From Clostridiales bacterium COT073_COT-073 (GTDB taxonomy: Bacteria > Bacillota > Clostridia > Lachnospirales > Vallitaleaceae), in assembly GCA_003858485.1 (NCBI GenBank), contig RQYD01000009.1, forward strand, positions 19,958-83,957: a DNA stretch of 64,000 nt. Direction: 5' to 3'. Made by a program: the position numbers and the translations under genes. Under the pieces are notes generated by a model that worked only from the letters and a program-made list of their open reading frames with translations, had not been told where the DNA came from and searched no databases. Position 1 is the stretch's first letter. The number at the start of each line of letters is the position of its first letter. Shown here one piece after another: positions 61,696 through 64,000 of this stretch.

Positions 61696-61707
61696 TGACA
61701 AATGTCA
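61696..61707. promoter_or_regulatory. Possible operator TGACA-AA-TGTCA
   Basis: A 12-base dyad with TGACA arms lies 34 bases before the GGDEF-EAL start, between the promoter and the start codon. A further TGACA lies nearby at about 61718-61722. It could bind a regulator, but such short dyads are common by chance. Confidence 0.25.
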
Positions 61708-61751
61708 TGATAACAGATGACAGATTGCACTTACTTTTTATTATTAAAAAG

Positions 61752-61780
61752 AATATACTGTGTATAACAGGTTAAGTCAA
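61752..61780 (-). promoter_or_regulatory. Sigma-A type promoter for the GGDEF-EAL gene
   Basis: On the minus strand, TTGACT (61775-61780) and TATATT (61752-61757) are exactly 17 bases apart, about 90 bases before the start codon. Confidence 0.75.
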
Positions 61781-61944
61781 GATGTATAAACAAAGTTGAA
61801 AGATGGAATTTGACTAAAGCTTAAATATTATATCGACCCATTAAGAAAAATAATAATGAGAGACCAAAAAGAATATCAGATTATTTTTAAACCAAACTAC
61901 CATTTATTATATGCTGTCAACCGCTGGGCGGTCAAGGAGGAATT

Positions 61945-62877
61945 ATGGTTATTCAGGCAAAAAATGTAGTCAAACGATATAAGGAAGTGACGGCTCTTGA
62001 CTATTTTGGTTTTGAAGCCAATCAGGGAGAAATCGTCGGTTTGCTGGGGCCAAATGGCTCCGGAAAAACAACCTTTATTCACTGTGCCTTATCACTGCTG
62101 ACTTTTGATAAGGGAGAAATTAAATTATTTGGCCGGCAAATGACACCGGAGGCTTATGATATCAAACGCAAAATCGGGGTAGTGCCGCAGGAAGTATCGG
62201 TATTTGATAATTTAAATGTCCAGGAAAATATTGATTATTTTTGCGGATTATATATTGATGATGTGAAGACCCGCAGACAAAGGGTGGAAGAAGCCCTTGA
62301 ATTTACGGAGCTGACTAAGTATCGCAAGTTTTTGCCCAAAAAATTAAGTGGCGGTTTAAAACGCCGGCTCAATATTGCCTGTGGCATTGCCCATAAGCCG
62401 GAATTGATTTTTTTGGATGAGCCGACAGTGGCGGTGGATGCCCAGAGCCGAAACTTTATTTTAGAGGGAATTCGTAATCTAAACAGAGAAGGGGCGACCA
62501 TTATTTACACCACCCATTATCTGGAAGAGGCTGAAAATTTATGCAAAAAAATTATTATTATGGATAAGGGCAGAAATATTGCTGAAGGCAGTCCGGAAGA
62601 ATTAAAAGAGAGGATTTGTACCGGCGAAAATATTGAAATTGCTTTTCAGGCAGAACCGGATGGTCTGTTGGAGAAATTAGAACAATTGCCGGAAATTCAT
62701 ATGGTTCAGCCTTATGCAGATGGTTATTTGCTGCAATTTACCGGGCGCGGCAATAATCTGGGCAGATTACTGAACTTTATTGAAAAAGAAGATTTGATTT
62801 ATAAACATTTTTATATCCGGCAGCCCAGTTTAAATGATGTATTCCTGGAATTAACCGGAAAGGAGCTGAGAGAATAA
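61945..62877 (+). CDS. ABC transporter ATP-binding protein (ABC-2 exporter type)
   Basis: The 310-residue product has a full ABC domain: Walker A GPNGSGKT at 35-42, the Q-loop PQEVSVF, signature LSGGLKRRL from 134, Walker B LIFLDEP with Asp158/Glu159, and the H-loop TTHYLEEAE. A C-terminal extension (about 225-310) is typical of the DrrA/NatA-type ATPases. AAGGAGG precedes the ATG. It overlaps the permease gene by one base, so the two form an exporter. The cargo is unknown. Confidence 0.94.
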   Translation: MVIQAKNVVKRYKEVTALDYFGFEANQGEIVGLLGPNGSGKTTFIHCALSLLTFDKGEIKLFGRQMTPEAYDIKRKIGVVPQEVSVFDNLNVQENIDYFCGLYIDDVKTRRQRVEEALEFTELTKYRKFLPKKLSGGLKRRLNIACGIAHKPELIFLDEPTVAVDAQSRNFILEGIRNLNREGATIIYTTHYLEEAENLCKKIIIMDKGRNIAEGSPEELKERICTGENIEIAFQAEPDGLLEKLEQLPEIHMVQPYADGYLLQFTGRGNNLGRLLNFIEKEDLIYKHFYIRQPSLNDVFLELTGKELRE

Positions 62878-63908
62878 TGATGATCAGAGAAATTGGTTTT
62901 ACTTTAAAAATTGTCTTCAGAGATAAGAGTTTTGTCTTTTGGACCATTGTATATCCTTTGATTTTAACGACCTTTTTCTATTTAGCTTTAGGCTCTTTAC
63001 TCAGCCCCAAAGAAATTTCTTTTAAAGTCGGGGTGGAAGCAGACAGTGGTTTGGAACAAATTTTTAGTGATATTCCGGTATTTGAACTTAAAAGTTTGAG
63101 TAGGGAAGAAGTTAAGGCGGCCCTCAAATCCAAAGACATCATTGCTTTTGTGACCAAAGATCTGCAGGTTCAGGTAAATGCTTCGGGAGTTGGTCAAACT
63201 ACGGTCCAAAATACGGTCCAAACCATCAAACAAATTATATATGCCTTTGAAAATGGAGGAAATGCTCAGTTATTTGATCCGAGTCAAGAGTTTATAACCG
63301 AAAAAGTTATGAAAATATCACCATTTTCATTGGTATTTTATTCAACCTTGGCTATGGTTGCCTTTTATGGCTTTTTTGGCAGTATTAATATCATGGCCGG
63401 AGTCCAGGCAAATATTTCTGAGCTGGGCAAGCGCATGTGTGTTTCGCCGATCCGTAAAATGCCCTATATTATCGCTAATGTCATTATGGTATTTATCTTG
63501 AATGTAAGTTCTAATTTAATTCTGATCTTATATATGAACTATTTTTTAAAGATTAAATTATTTTTCAATTATCCGCTGAGTATCGGATTGATTTTAGCTG
63601 GTAATTTATGCGGGGTAACTGCCGGGATTCTGGTTGGAGTTTTGACGATACCGTCGCAACTTAAAACGGCGATCGGCGTTGGGATGCCACTGCTGATGTC
63701 AGCCTTGGCGGGTATGATGAATGTAGAGATCAAGGGTATTATTATGCGGCATGTGCCAATTCTCGACCGGCTTAACCCAGCTTCCATTATTACCACTGGC
63801 CTTTACCGCATCAATTTGCTGGACACTTTTCGTGGCTATATGACGGGCATTGGTATATTACTGGGAATGAGCCTGATATTTATGATATTATCAATTACTG
63901 CCCGGTAG
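62877..63908 (+). CDS. ABC-2 type transporter permease
   Basis: The 343-residue product has an N-terminal membrane helix (FWTIVYPLILTTFFYLALG), a large extracellular domain (about 45-150) and five more helices in the C-terminal half with the ABC-2 pattern. It overlaps the ATPase by one base (TAATG; a second ATG follows at once). The layout fits the ABC2_membrane_3 group that exports lipids, antibiotics or peptides. No substrate gene lies nearby. It is the last gene of the window. Confidence 0.9.
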   Translation: MMIREIGFTLKIVFRDKSFVFWTIVYPLILTTFFYLALGSLLSPKEISFKVGVEADSGLEQIFSDIPVFELKSLSREEVKAALKSKDIIAFVTKDLQVQVNASGVGQTTVQNTVQTIKQIIYAFENGGNAQLFDPSQEFITEKVMKISPFSLVFYSTLAMVAFYGFFGSINIMAGVQANISELGKRMCVSPIRKMPYIIANVIMVFILNVSSNLILILYMNYFLKIKLFFNYPLSIGLILAGNLCGVTAGILVGVLTIPSQLKTAIGVGMPLLMSALAGMMNVEIKGIIMRHVPILDRLNPASIITTGLYRINLLDTFRGYMTGIGILLGMSLIFMILSITAR

Positions 63909-64000
63909 TGTCAAGTGATTTATGAAAAAGTTTGCCAATAAAAAAAGAGACAAATGCCCCTTAAAAAACTGTAAATATAGATCGCTGAAGGCTCTCCGAG

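Noticed and set aside
63909..64000. Last 92 bases of the window
   Set aside because: AT-rich tail after the permease; no gene, clear hairpin or promoter could be supported in so short a stretch.

Overview
The window reads as chromosome of an anaerobic, motile Gram-positive bacterium of the class Clostridia, most like Lachnospiraceae and relatives. The base composition is AT-rich. The evidence is the gene order comM-dprA-topA-codY followed by one very long flagellar/chemotaxis operon, FliY in place of a plain FliN, FlhF/FlhG, CheC/CheD, a WhiG/SigD-type sigma factor and a FapA-family protein at the operon end. No rRNA, tRNA, CRISPR array, prophage or intact insertion sequence is visible. Genus and species cannot be read from the sequence alone.

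Layout. (1) 1-2950: 3' end of smc abutting ftsY, closed by a terminator. (2) 2981-3203: an unusual non-coding patch with a perfect 24-bp inverted repeat and three 22-bp direct repeats. (3) 3295-8558: comM-like AAA+ ATPase, dprA, topA. (4) 8591-43202: codY behind a strong sigma-A promoter, then about 38 same-strand genes with short gaps or overlaps. The order is flgB-flgC-fliE-fliF-fliG-fliH-fliI-fliJ-motE-like-fliK-flgD-TIGR02530-like-flgE-flbD-motA-motB-fliL-fliM-fliY-cheY-fliO-fliP-fliQ-fliR-flhB-flhA-flhF-flhG-pilZ-cheB-cheA-cheW-cheC-cheD-(small membrane gene)-fliA-fapA-(three small genes). It ends at a perfect 17-bp bidirectional hairpin. (5) 43369-45304, minus strand: rpsB-tsf with a structured leader and a near-consensus promoter. 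(6) 45427-57506: accessory and housekeeping mix: a small inverted-repeat element, an Rpn-like remnant, proline iminopeptidase, mutS2, a 1683-residue secreted alpha-2-macroglobulin-like protein, a second copy of the inverted-repeat element, trmB and a CPBP-family intramembrane protease. (7) 57583-63908: a LiaS/DesK-type histidine kinase with a NarL-type regulator, a convergent membrane GGDEF-EAL protein, and an ABC-2 type exporter.

How it fits together. The flagellar block holds the rod, MS ring, C ring, export gate, export ATPase, hook and stator genes, plus most of the chemotaxis pathway; no cheR was seen. CodY at the head suggests that nutrient state could be coupled to motility. Three genes carry CheC/FliY-type CheY-P phosphatase motifs or domains (fliY, cheC) or the matching receptor deamidase (cheD). 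A PilZ protein in the operon and an EAL protein 25 kb away are possible readers and erasers of the same messenger, cyclic di-GMP. The most unusual points are the repeat patch at 2981-3203, an internal duplication in FlgD, possible attenuator/promoter points inside the flagellar operon, a 23-codon CxxC peptide gene at its end, the rpsB leader with two alternative pairings, and the thioester-less alpha-2-macroglobulin. I found no clear case for a wholly new multi-gene system.
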